From JAHFPN01 sp036559465 (GTDB taxonomy: Bacteria; Pseudomonadota; Alphaproteobacteria; Rhizobiales; Xanthobacteraceae), in assembly GCA_036559465.1 (NCBI GenBank), contig DATBTC010000063.1:3923-67922 (forward strand): a stretch of 64,000 bases of DNA. The letters run 5' to 3'. Positions 17,677 through 26,942 of this stretch are shown here, in pieces. Position 1 is the stretch's first letter, and the number at the start of each line of letters is the position of its first letter. The notes beneath the pieces were generated by a model that worked only from the letters and a program-made list of their open reading frames with translations, searched no databases and was not told the DNA's origin. The translations under genes and the position numbers were made by a program.

Positions 17677-19308
17677 TCAGCCTTGCGGCGCTGTCGTCGG
17701 CACCGCTTCGGCATCGACGTCGACTTCGATTTCAGCCGGCGGTTCCGGCGGCGTCAGCGCTGTTTCATCGACCCAGCCTGCCTTGACGCGCGCCTGCATG
17801 ATCATCGCTTCGGCTTCCTCGCGCTCGAGCGGGAAGCCTTCGAGGAAGCCCGGATGGCGAATCGCCTCGCTCTCCTTGCGCTCGACCCAGCCGACCAGGT
17901 CGTCGGTGGCGCAACCGGCCAGATCCTCCACCGTCTTGATACCGTTCTCGCCGAAGGCAACCAGCATCTTGCTGGTGACGCCAGGCACTTCCTTGACCGC
18001 ATCCTCGACGCCGAGCTCCTTGCGCTTGGCGTCGATCTCGGCCTCGAGCTTGGCGAGGTATTCCTGGGCGCGGGTCTGCAATTCGCCCGCGGTATCCGTA
18101 TCGAAGCCTTCGATGCTGGCGAGTTCATCGACCGGCACGAAAGCCAGCTCCTCGATCGAGCCGAAGCCTTCCGAGGCGAGCAACTGGCCCACCATTTCGT
18201 CGACGTCGAGCGCGTCGATGAACAGCTTGCTGCGGTCGGCAAATTCCTTCTGGCGCCGCTCGCTCTCTTCCTGCTCGGTCATGATGTCGATGTCCCAGCC
18301 GGTAAGCTGCGAGGCGAGCCGCACGTTCTGGCCACGCCGGCCGATGGCGAGCGAAAGTTGCGCGTCCGGCACCACGACCTCGATGCGCTCGCGCGTCTCG
18401 TCGAGCACGACCTTGACCACTTCTGCGGGCGCCAGCGCGTTGACCACGAACGTCGCCACGTCCTGCGACCACGGGATGATGTCGATCTTTTCGCCCTGCA
18501 GCTCGTTGACCACCGCCTGCACGCGCGAGCCGCGCATGCCGACGCAGGCGCCGACCGGATCGACCGAGGAGTCGCGAGAGATCACCGCGATCTTGGCGCG
18601 CGAGCCCGGATCGCGGGCGACCGCCTTGATCTCGACGATGCCGTCGTAGATTTCCGGTACTTCCTGCGCGAACAGCTTGGCCATGAATTGCGGGTGGGTG
18701 CGTGACAGGAAGATCTGCGGCCCGCGCGGCTCGCGCCGCACGTCATAGACATAGGCGCGGACACGATCGCCGTTCCGAAACACCTCGCGCGGCAGCAGCT
18801 CGTCGCGCCGCACCATGGCCTCGCCGCGCCCGAGATCGGCGACCACGTTGCCGTACTCGACGCGCTTGACGATGCCGCTGACGATATCGCCGATACGGTC
18901 CTTGTATTCCTGATATTGCCGGTCGCGCTCGGCCTCGCGCACTTTCTGCACGATCACTTGCTTGGCGGACTGCGCCGCGATGCGGCCGAACTCGAGCGGG
19001 GGCAGCGCGTCGGCGATGGTGTCGCCGATCTGGGCGGCCGGATTGTGCCGCCGCGCGGTCTCGAGTTCGATCTGGATCGCCGGATTCTCTACGGCCTCGA
19101 CCACGAGCATGTGACGCGCCAGCCGAAGCTCGCCGGTCTTGGCGTTGATCTCGGCGTGGACATCGGTCTCCGCGCCGTAGCGCGAGCGCGCGGCCTTGGC
19201 GATCGCATCCTCCATCGCCGTGATGACGATCGAGCGGTCGATCGACTTCTCGCGGGCGACCGCTTCGGCGATCTGCAGCAACTCGAGCCGGTTTGCACTG
19301 ACGGCCAT
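17677..19308 (-). CDS. nusA: transcription termination/antitermination factor NusA
   Basis: 543 residues: an N-terminal RNA-polymerase-binding domain (ANRLELLQIAEAVAREKSIDR...), an S1 domain (GDIVSGIVKRVEYGNVVADLGRGEAMVRRDELLP), tandem KH domains (VGACVGMRGSRVQAVVNELQGEKIDII and LAIGRRGQNVRLASQLTGWDI), and C-terminal helix-hairpin-helix repeats with acidic spacers. It modulates pausing, termination and rRNA antitermination. The ATG is preceded by GGAGAGATTGAA. It lies 17 bases after rimP. Confidence 0.96.
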   Translation of the reverse strand: MAVSANRLELLQIAEAVAREKSIDRSIVITAMEDAIAKAARSRYGAETDVHAEINAKTGELRLARHMLVVEAVENPAIQIELETARRHNPAAQIGDTIADALPPLEFGRIAAQSAKQVIVQKVREAERDRQYQEYKDRIGDIVSGIVKRVEYGNVVADLGRGEAMVRRDELLPREVFRNGDRVRAYVYDVRREPRGPQIFLSRTHPQFMAKLFAQEVPEIYDGIVEIKAVARDPGSRAKIAVISRDSSVDPVGACVGMRGSRVQAVVNELQGEKIDIIPWSQDVATFVVNALAPAEVVKVVLDETRERIEVVVPDAQLSLAIGRRGQNVRLASQLTGWDIDIMTEQEESERRQKEFADRSKLFIDALDVDEMVGQLLASEGFGSIEELAFVPVDELASIEGFDTDTAGELQTRAQEYLAKLEAEIDAKRKELGVEDAVKEVPGVTSKMLVAFGENGIKTVEDLAGCATDDLVGWVERKESEAIRHPGFLEGFPLEREEAEAMIMQARVKAGWVDETALTPPEPPAEIEVDVDAEAVPTTAPQG

Positions 19309-19325
19309 TTCAATCTCTCCTGACT

Positions 19326-19934
19326 TCAGACCCGGCCTTCGGCGGCCGTGCTTTGGGGTTCATTGTGCGCGGCTTGTTTGCTGCGCTTGAGCGCCTGGGC
19401 GACCAGCTCATCGGTGAGCACCAGCTTCGCCTCGGCGATATCGTCGAACGGCAACAAGACAGTCTCGGTTACCGCTTCGCGCGTTTCAAAGCGAAGCTTC
19501 GCGCCATTGCCTTCGGCGCCGAGCAGCTCGCCGCGGAAGCGCTTGCGGCCGGCAATGCCGGTCGCCATCTCGACCTTGATCTCGTGGCCGGCGTAGCGCT
19601 CGAAATCGGAGCGTCGCGCCAACGGTCGGTCGATGCCGGGCGAGGACAGCTCTAACCGATAGGCGCCCGGGATCGGATCTTCCACATCGAACGCAGGCGA
19701 CAGCGTACGGCTCGCCAGCTGGCAGTCCTCGATCGTGAAGCTGCCGTCGGGCCGCTCGGCCATGATCTGCACCGTGCAGCCGTCGCGGCCGGAGACCCGG
19801 ATGCGCACCAGGCGGAATCCGAGACCTGCGAGCACCGGCGCCGCGATCGCGGCGAGACGGGCGGCAAGGCCCGTCTCCGCGATCAGGCGCGGCTCGTCGA
19901 GTGCGGAAGCGGCAAATGTTTCCGTCGTGTTCAT
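19326..19934 (-). CDS. rimP: ribosome maturation factor RimP
   Basis: 202 residues. The RimP pattern LGFRLVRIRVSGRDGCTVQIMAE, LASRTLSPAFDVEDPIPGAYRLELSSPGIDRPL and RRSDFERYAGHEIKVEM is clear. It assists assembly of the 30S subunit before rbfA acts. The further-upstream in-frame start at 19994 would translate through a strong hairpin with a T-run, so ATG 19934 is preferred. It is the first gene of the rimP-nusA-ylxR-infB-rbfA-truB-rpsO-pnp run. Confidence 0.92.
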   Translation of the reverse strand: MNTTETFAASALDEPRLIAETGLAARLAAIAAPVLAGLGFRLVRIRVSGRDGCTVQIMAERPDGSFTIEDCQLASRTLSPAFDVEDPIPGAYRLELSSPGIDRPLARRSDFERYAGHEIKVEMATGIAGRKRFRGELLGAEGNGAKLRFETREAVTETVLLPFDDIAEAKLVLTDELVAQALKRSKQAAHNEPQSTAAEGRV

Positions 19935-19964
19935 CGCTCTGGCGCGCCTTGCGCGCGGGCTAAC

Positions 19965-19996
19965 AAAAAAGAGCGGGTCCCGGTCGGGGCCCACTC
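19965..19996 (-). terminator. terminator or attenuator ahead of rimP
   Basis: On the minus strand an 11-base stem (GAGTGGGCCCC / GGGACCCGCTC, one wobble and one mismatch, loop GACC) is followed directly by TTTTTTG. It lies 30 bases before the rimP start and 82 bases after the trmB stop. It may simply end the trmB transcript or attenuate entry into the large translation-factor operon. Confidence 0.75.
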
Positions 19997-20078
19997 TCCA
20001 CGTTCGATCCGAGGATCGCGTTGAGATGTACGTTCTTGTTTTGGGAATATAGCGCAGGCCGCGCGCGGCGCAAGCCCT

Positions 20079-20777
20079 TCAGAGGCGCTGAAAGCGCAAA
20101 TAAGTTGGCTTTCGGCCAACAGTTAACGCCTTGGCCTCGTAGCGCGTGCTCGGAAACTCCGCCCAGGGCAGCCGCCAGTCGTCGGCTCGCTCGGCGGTCC
20201 AGGCGAGACCCGGCGCGCGGAGCAAGCGCAACAGCGCCCATTCCGCGTAGCTCGCAATGTCGGTGGCGAAGCGGAGTTCTCCGCTTGGCGCAAGAATTTT
20301 CGCCAGCCGCGCCACGCGCTGATCGGAAATGAAGCGGCGCTTCCAGTGACGCCGCTTGGGCCAGGGATCGGGATAGAGAATGTCGATGCGCGAAAGCGAT
20401 GCCTCCGGCAGCCACTCGATCAGGCCGAGTGCGTCGCCGTAGTGCAGTCGGATGTTTTTCAGGCCCTCGGCCTCGATTACGGCGAGCGCGCGCGCCATGC
20501 CGTTTTGATAAGGCTCGCAGCCGATAAAACCTATGCCGGGATTTTGCCGCGCCTCGTGCAGCAGATGCTCGCCACCGCCAAAGCCGATCTCGAGCCGGAC
20601 CAGTTCGACCGGGACCGCAAACAGCGCGCGCAAATCCGAAGCGGGCTTCGAAAGATCGAGGGCGAGGGCGGGTAGCACCTCGCTCATGAGCCGGGACTGG
20701 CCCGGCCGCAATTTGTGGCCTTTGCGCCGGCCGAAAAAGGCCCCGCGCTGCGGTTCCCGCTGCTCGTCTGTCGTCAT
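20079..20777 (-). CDS. trmB: tRNA (guanine-N7)-methyltransferase TrmB
   Basis: 232 residues. The SAM-binding fold opens with VRLEIGFGGGEHLLHEARQNPGIGFIGCEPYQNGMARAL, and the family signature SRIDILYPDPWPKRRHWKRRFIS is present. It methylates G46 of tRNA variable loops. The gene sits 54 bases downstream of metK, whose product supplies its methyl donor, on the same strand. Confidence 0.95.
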   Translation of the reverse strand: MTTDEQREPQRGAFFGRRKGHKLRPGQSRLMSEVLPALALDLSKPASDLRALFAVPVELVRLEIGFGGGEHLLHEARQNPGIGFIGCEPYQNGMARALAVIEAEGLKNIRLHYGDALGLIEWLPEASLSRIDILYPDPWPKRRHWKRRFISDQRVARLAKILAPSGELRFATDIASYAEWALLRLLRAPGLAWTAERADDWRLPWAEFPSTRYEAKALTVGRKPTYLRFQRL

Positions 20778-20831
20778 GGCGTCGGTATCGTCCGCCAGAC
20801 GACCTTTCGTTTCAATGACGAACGGAATTCC

Positions 20832-22025
<1,194 letters not shown>

Positions 22026-22063
22026 TTTGCGCCACCCCTCTACTCGGAAAAGCATCGCCGCGA

Positions 22064-22079
22064 CCGCGAGCGCTCGCGG
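22064..22079. repeat. 16-base perfect palindrome upstream of metK
   Basis: CCGCGAGCGCTCGCGG lies 39 bases before the metK GTG. It could be a protein operator or the base of a leader hairpin. Sequence TTGACC at 22105-22110 (minus strand) upstream could be a -35 element. I found no recognisable SAM riboswitch pattern. Confidence 0.35.
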
Positions 22080-22158
22080 CGGTTCTTGCAGCGTCCGTTT
22101 ACGCGGTCAAGATGTGGGCTGAATGGGCGCAGGCCCGCGAAATGCGGGGCAAACGCGA

Positions 22159-22584
22159 TCAGCGGTCGTCGTCGTTGGCGATGGATTGGACCAGATCGAC
22201 GATGCGGCGGCGCACCTTGGCGTCCTTGACCTTCATGAAAGCCTTGGTCAGCGCCAGCCCATCGGAGGTCGCGAGGAAGTCGGAAACATAGGCCGGCGAG
22301 GGCGATTCGGAGAGCCCTGACGACATCGAATCCGGCGTGGGCGCGCCTTCGAAGAAGAACCCCACCGGAACCGAAAGCACCAGCGCGATCTGCTGCAGGC
22401 GCGAGGCGCCGATCCGGTTGGTGCCTTTCTCGTACTTCTGAATCTGCTGGAAGGTGATGCCGAGTTTGTCGCCGAGCTTCTCCTGCGACATGGAGACCAT
22501 CATGCGGCGCATGCGCACGCGCGTGCCGACGTGTCTGTCGATCGGGTTCGGCGACTTCTTGGAAATCTTTTTTTCTGGGGACAT
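22159..22584 (-). CDS. XRE-family HTH transcriptional regulator
   Basis: 141 residues. The HTH covers residues about 18-75 (VGTRVRMRRMMVSMSQEKLGDKLGITFQQIQKYEKGTNRIGASRLQQIA), followed by a short sensor tail (FFFEGAPTPDSM...). It is the same size and type as the regulator found between lnt and metK in many Hyphomicrobiales. ATG 22584 is supported by ATTTTTTTCTGGGGAC reading into it on the opposite strand and by family length. Targets are unknown; control of metK or membrane genes is guesswork. Confidence 0.88.
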   Translation of the reverse strand: MSPEKKISKKSPNPIDRHVGTRVRMRRMMVSMSQEKLGDKLGITFQQIQKYEKGTNRIGASRLQQIALVLSVPVGFFFEGAPTPDSMSSGLSESPSPAYVSDFLATSDGLALTKAFMKVKDAKVRRRIVDLVQSIANDDDR

Positions 22585-22661
22585 GCGGGCCAAACTACCC
22601 CGATCGCGGGTGCGGCGAAAGCGCCGAGCGCCATCACGCCTGCGACTTGTGCGCGCATCCC

Positions 22662-24287
22662 TCATTGCCGACTACCGCTTTCCGTTACGTCGCGCCTTGT
22701 CTGCGAACGCTTGGAGAAAAATGCGGCCAATGCGAATGCGACCAGGAAGAGAAAGAAGAGCGCATCGCCGTAGCGCGCGTAGAGCGGAGACTCTATCGAC
22801 CTAGGTAGCTGCGAGTCGATAACCCCATCTACCCCGAGAGGCAGCGACCGAACGACGCGGCCCAGCGGATCGACCACCGCGGAAATCCCGTTATTGGCGG
22901 CGCGCACCAGCGGCAGTCCTTCCTCGATCGTGCGCAGGCGCGCTTGCACGAAATGTTGATAAGGCCCCGGCGAGCGGCCGAACCAGGCGTCATTGGTGAC
23001 GTTGAGCAGCCATTGCGGGCGCGGGCCTTCGGGCACGACGGCGCCGGGGAAGATCGCCTCGTAGCAGATCAGCGGCGCGGCGAGCGGCGCGCGCGGAATC
23101 GAAAGCGCGCGCAGCCGCGGGCCCGCGGAAAATCCGCCATGCACGCGCGTGAGTTGCTCCAGACCCAGGCTTTCGAGGAAGCGCTGAAACGGCAGGAACT
23201 CGCCGAACGGCACCAGGTGCACCTTGTCGTAGGTCGCCACAATCGCGCCGTCGTCGCCGAGCACGCGGATGCTGTTGAAAACCCTTCCGTTTTTTTCGCC
23301 GGCAGGCGGCTCTTCGAGCCGCACCGCGCCGGTAACGAGCACCAGGCCCGGCGGCAGCAGATCGCCGATCCTGGTCAGTGCGTCCGCTTCCCGCTCCAAG
23401 AAGAAAGGGAATGCCGATTCTGGCCAGATCAAGAGCGTGACGTCGCGCACGCCGGTGGTCTGCGGCCCGGTGGCGCGGTCGCTGATCGAAACATAGCGAT
23501 CCATCACCTGCTGCTTGGCCGCCGGGCGGAACTTCTCGTCCTGCGGCAGGTTGGGCTGCATGATCCTGAGCCGGACGCCCTCGACCGCGCTCACTTCCGT
23601 GGTTGCCAGCCGGTGCGCGCCCCAGCCGCCGAGCACGGCGAGCACGAGTGCGGAAAGCAGAACCGGCAGCCACGGTCGGCGTGTGGTTTCGCGCCCATCG
23701 GCGAGCGTGGCGGGGCTTGCGAAAATCGCGAGCGCCAGGAGCGTCAGGCCCCAGAGCCCGACCAGCGCGGCGCCTTGCGCGAACGCCGGCACGGCCGCCA
23801 GCGCATAGCCGAAACTGTTCCACGGGAAGCCCGAGAGCAGGTGGCCGCGCAGCCACTCGGCGAGCGCCAGTGCCGCGGCGAAAGCGAGAATTCGCGCGGG
23901 TCCTGTCGACCATAGCCAGCGCGCCAGCGCGGCGCCGAACCCGGTGAACAGCGCAAGCCCCGCCGGAATGGCGAGGACGGCAAGCGGCAAAGCCCAGGCG
24001 AAGCGGTCGGCCTCGATCAGCAGCGAGTTGCCGATCCAGTAGAGCCCGGCGACGAAATAGCCGAAGCCGAACCACCACCCGGTGGCAAACGCCGCACGCA
24101 GCCCAGCCCGGCCCGAGCCGGTGCCGTCCAGGAGCCACACGAAGACCGGAAGTGTGATCAGCAGCACCGGGATAAGATCGAACGGCGCCATGGCGAGCGC
24201 CGATACGGCGCCGGCCGCGAGCGCGATCAGGCGCCGTTGCCATCCCCAGGCGAGCACGACCCGATGAGCAAGCGCCGCAAGCCTCAC
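22662..24287 (-). CDS. lnt: apolipoprotein N-acyltransferase Lnt
   Basis: 541 residues, GTG start after CGAGGC. Six or more hydrophobic helices fill the first 200 residues. The nitrilase-like periplasmic domain carries the catalytic triad: Glu in LLIWPESAFPF, Lys in YDKVHLVPFGEFLPF and Cys in APLICYEAIFPG. A last helix follows (ALFFLFLVAFALAAFF). It N-acylates the lipid-modified cysteine of lipoproteins in the inner membrane. It lies 17 bases after the CBS-protein gene, the standard order. Confidence 0.94.
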   Translation of the reverse strand: MRLAALAHRVVLAWGWQRRLIALAAGAVSALAMAPFDLIPVLLITLPVFVWLLDGTGSGRAGLRAAFATGWWFGFGYFVAGLYWIGNSLLIEADRFAWALPLAVLAIPAGLALFTGFGAALARWLWSTGPARILAFAAALALAEWLRGHLLSGFPWNSFGYALAAVPAFAQGAALVGLWGLTLLALAIFASPATLADGRETTRRPWLPVLLSALVLAVLGGWGAHRLATTEVSAVEGVRLRIMQPNLPQDEKFRPAAKQQVMDRYVSISDRATGPQTTGVRDVTLLIWPESAFPFFLEREADALTRIGDLLPPGLVLVTGAVRLEEPPAGEKNGRVFNSIRVLGDDGAIVATYDKVHLVPFGEFLPFQRFLESLGLEQLTRVHGGFSAGPRLRALSIPRAPLAAPLICYEAIFPGAVVPEGPRPQWLLNVTNDAWFGRSPGPYQHFVQARLRTIEEGLPLVRAANNGISAVVDPLGRVVRSLPLGVDGVIDSQLPRSIESPLYARYGDALFFLFLVAFALAAFFSKRSQTRRDVTESGSRQ

Positions 24288-24304
24288 GGTGCCTCGTTTT
24301 TCTG

Positions 24305-25414
24305 TCAGGCCGGCGGCTCGTCCCGTTTGCTGGCCGGGGCTCCCGCCGATTCGGATATCGGCGGCGAAGCTACCACGTTCGCTTCGTCCTCGGCCCGCTT
24401 GCGTCGCGCCTCGCGCCGCGGCTCGGCCGCACGGCGATAGATGCGCAGCCGCTTCACCCGGCGCGGATCGGCATCCAACACCTCAATCTCGAAATTCTCC
24501 GGTCCCTTCAGGATCTCGCCGCGCACCGGCACGCGACCCGCCAGCGTCACCATGAGCCCCCCGAGCGTATCGATTTCGCCGTTCTCCTCGGTGGGTGCGA
24601 AAGCTGGGCCGATTTTCACAGCGGCCTCGCCCAGACTCGCGCGCGCGTCGGCCAGGTAGCTGCCGTCGCCCTGCGTCTGGATATGCGTGGCTTCGGCGTC
24701 GTGCTCGTCCTCGATATTGCCGACGATCTCCTCGACGATGTCCTCGATCGAGACCAGACCGTCGGTGCCGCCATATTCGTCGATCACGAGCGCCAGGTGA
24801 ATGCGGGTCGCCTGCATGCGCACCAGCAGATCGACCACCGGCATGGAGGGCGGCGCGAACAGGATGCGGCGCACGATCCGTGTCGCCGATAGCGGCAGCG
24901 CGAGATCGACGTGCTTGAGGTCGAGGTCGGCGGGCAGCGGCTTTTTCCGGCGCGCGTTCTTCGCCGGATCGATCGAAGCGCGTTCGGTCATATAGGTGAC
25001 GAGATCGCGGATATGGACCATGCCCACCGGATCGTCGAGCGTATCGTCGTGTACCACCAGCCGCGAATGGCCGGCATTGGCGAACAGCTTCAGCAGGTCG
25101 CCGAGCGCGATATCCTTCTGCACAGCAATAATGTCTGCGCGCGGCACCATCACGTCGCCGATGCGCCGCTCCCGCAGCGTTAGGATATTGCGCAGCATCG
25201 CCCGCTCGGTCGGCGAGAACTCGCCTTCGGCGGTCTTGCTCTCCTCCAGCACCTCGGTGAGATCGGTGCGCAGCGAGCCGGAACTGCGCAAGCCCACGAG
25301 CGTCCGCAGGCGCTCGATCAATCCTTCGAGGCCCGAGCGCTGCGTCTCGGACGCGGCTGCGTCCTTGTCTTCGGGGGCCGCCGGTTTCGGCGGATATGAT
25401 TCGTTCGCGCTCAT
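24305..25414 (-). CDS. CBS-domain CorC/TlyC-type protein
   Basis: 369 residues. Two CBS motifs (VMVPRADIIAVQKDIALGDLLKLFANAGHSRLVVHDDTLDDPVGMVHIRDL, and RRILFAPPSMPVVDLLVRMQATRIHLALVIDEYGGTDGLVSIEDIVEEIVG) are followed by a CorC_HlyC domain. There is no membrane segment, so it is the soluble CorC form, often annotated as hemolysin or Mg/Co efflux accessory. The C-terminal 70 residues are Arg/Ala/Glu-rich and disordered. It sits between ybeY and lnt as in most Proteobacteria. Confidence 0.88.
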   Translation of the reverse strand: MSANESYPPKPAAPEDKDAAASETQRSGLEGLIERLRTLVGLRSSGSLRTDLTEVLEESKTAEGEFSPTERAMLRNILTLRERRIGDVMVPRADIIAVQKDIALGDLLKLFANAGHSRLVVHDDTLDDPVGMVHIRDLVTYMTERASIDPAKNARRKKPLPADLDLKHVDLALPLSATRIVRRILFAPPSMPVVDLLVRMQATRIHLALVIDEYGGTDGLVSIEDIVEEIVGNIEDEHDAEATHIQTQGDGSYLADARASLGEAAVKIGPAFAPTEENGEIDTLGGLMVTLAGRVPVRGEILKGPENFEIEVLDADPRRVKRLRIYRRAAEPRREARRKRAEDEANVVASPPISESAGAPASKRDEPPA

Positions 25415-25419
25415 GGCGG

Positions 25420-25899
25420 TCAGATTACCGGCGCTTCGGTGCGGGCATAGGGATCGGGTACTCCGAGCCGGGCGAGAATCTCCCGCTCCAGCCGCTCCAT
25501 GATTTCAGCGTCGCGATCGTTTTCGTGGTCGTGACCCAGAAGATGCAGCATGCCGTGCACGGTCAGATGCGCAAGATGGTCGCGCGCGGAAATCCGCTGC
25601 TCGGCTGCTTCGCGCGCGATGGTCTCGTAGGCCAGCACCACGTCGCCGAGCAACCGCGGCTCCGCGCTCCCACCGGCGGGCGCGGGGAACGAGAGCACGT
25701 TGGTGGCGCTATCCTTTCCGCGCCAGGTGCGATTGAGCGTACGCATTTTCGCATCGTCCGTGAGCACGACGCCGATCTCGACGCCGGAAGCATTGGTGTC
25801 GGCGAGCGCCGCTTCGGCGGCGCGGCGCACGATCGCCTCGGCGCCGGAGAAAAGCTGCCAGGCGCCCGCTTCGACGGAAATCTCGATTGCGAAGCTCAC
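25420..25899 (-). CDS. ybeY: rRNA maturation endoribonuclease YbeY
   Basis: 159 residues with the zinc-binding site HLTVHGMLHLLGHDHEND (HxxxHxxxxxH). It takes part in 16S rRNA 3' end processing and ribosome quality control. The GTG start overlaps the phoH stop (GTGA). It precedes the CBS gene by five bases. Confidence 0.94.
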   Translation of the reverse strand: MSFAIEISVEAGAWQLFSGAEAIVRRAAEAALADTNASGVEIGVVLTDDAKMRTLNRTWRGKDSATNVLSFPAPAGGSAEPRLLGDVVLAYETIAREAAEQRISARDHLAHLTVHGMLHLLGHDHENDRDAEIMERLEREILARLGVPDPYARTEAPVI

Positions 25900-26942
25900 G
25901 CTTTCTTCTCCTTCGTCGCCTTCGCCTTGGTCGCGGCGGCGTCATAGGCATTGACGATGCGCGACACCAGCTCGTGGCGCACCACGTCGGCGCTGGTGAA
26001 GGCGACGTGCGCGATGTCTTCGATTTTGGCTAACAGCTCCACCGCCTCGTTGAGCCCCGAGGTCTGGCCCGGCGGAAGGTCGGTCTGCGAAAGGTCGCCG
26101 GTGACGATCATGCGCGAATTCTCGCCGAGCCGGGTCAAGAACATCTTCATCTGCATCGAGGTCGTGTTCTGCGCCTCGTCGAGGATGACGGCGGCATTGG
26201 CGAGCGTGCGGCCGCGCATGAACGCAAGCGGTGCGATCTCGATTTCGCCGGCTTGCAGCGCGCGCTCGACCATACCGCGGTCCATGACGTCGTAGAACGC
26301 GTCGTAGATCGGCCTGAGATACGGATCGACCTTCTCGCGCATGTCACCGGGCAGAAACCCGAGCCGCTCGCCGGCCTCGACCGCGGGGCGAGATAGGATG
26401 ATGCGGTCGATCTCACGCCGCTCGAACAGGTGCACGGCGTACGCTACCGCAAGCCACGTTTTGCCGGTGCCGGCGGGGCCGGTGGCGAGCACCAGCGAAT
26501 GGCGCTTCAGCGCCCGGAGGTAAGCATTCTGCATCGGCGTTCGCGCGCGCACTGCGCGCTTGCGAAGCTTGATCTCCTCGAAGCGGCTGTTCGCGGAGGC
26601 GCCGGCGCCTTCCGCCTCGAACAGAGAGGCCTGCGCCACCACTTGGCGGATCGCGCCTTCGATGTCGCCGGTACCGATTTCATGGCCGTTGCTCAGTTGT
26701 TCATAGAGCGACGTGAGCACCAGCCGCGCCTGCTCGCAGGCGAGCTTTTCGCCCTCCAACGACGCGTGGTTGCCGCGGTGGTCGGCCACTACATTGAGAC
26801 GGCGCTCGATCAGCGCGAGATTCTCGCCGTAGCGACCGAACAAGGTGCTCGCCAGCCGGTTGTCGTCGAAGGCGACGTCGATGCGCGCCGAACCTTCTCT
26901 GTCCTTGGCGGAAACTGCGTTGCGCGTATCGGGATTGCGCAT
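25896..26942 (-). CDS. phoH: PhoH-like ATPase
   Basis: 348 residues. Walker A is ATGPAGTGKTWLAVAYA and Walker B is AAVILDEAQNTTSMQMKMFLTRLG, with an N-terminal KH-like region. The YbeY/PhoH pair is widely conserved and linked to RNA metabolism, but the biochemical role is unsettled. The start shares one base with the miaB stop, and the end overlaps ybeY. Confidence 0.92.
   Translation of the reverse strand: MRNPDTRNAVSAKDREGSARIDVAFDDNRLASTLFGRYGENLALIERRLNVVADHRGNHASLEGEKLACEQARLVLTSLYEQLSNGHEIGTGDIEGAIRQVVAQASLFEAEGAGASANSRFEEIKLRKRAVRARTPMQNAYLRALKRHSLVLATGPAGTGKTWLAVAYAVHLFERREIDRIILSRPAVEAGERLGFLPGDMREKVDPYLRPIYDAFYDVMDRGMVERALQAGEIEIAPLAFMRGRTLANAAVILDEAQNTTSMQMKMFLTRLGENSRMIVTGDLSQTDLPPGQTSGLNEAVELLAKIEDIAHVAFTSADVVRHELVSRIVNAYDAAATKAKATKEKKA

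Noticed and set aside
17137..18705. A 522-codon plus-strand frame opposite nusA
   Set aside because: Complement of nusA codons; no family similarity and no ribosome site.
22026..22158. SAM-II or SAM/SAH riboswitch ahead of metK
   Set aside because: I could not find the conserved loop sequences; only a palindrome is clear.
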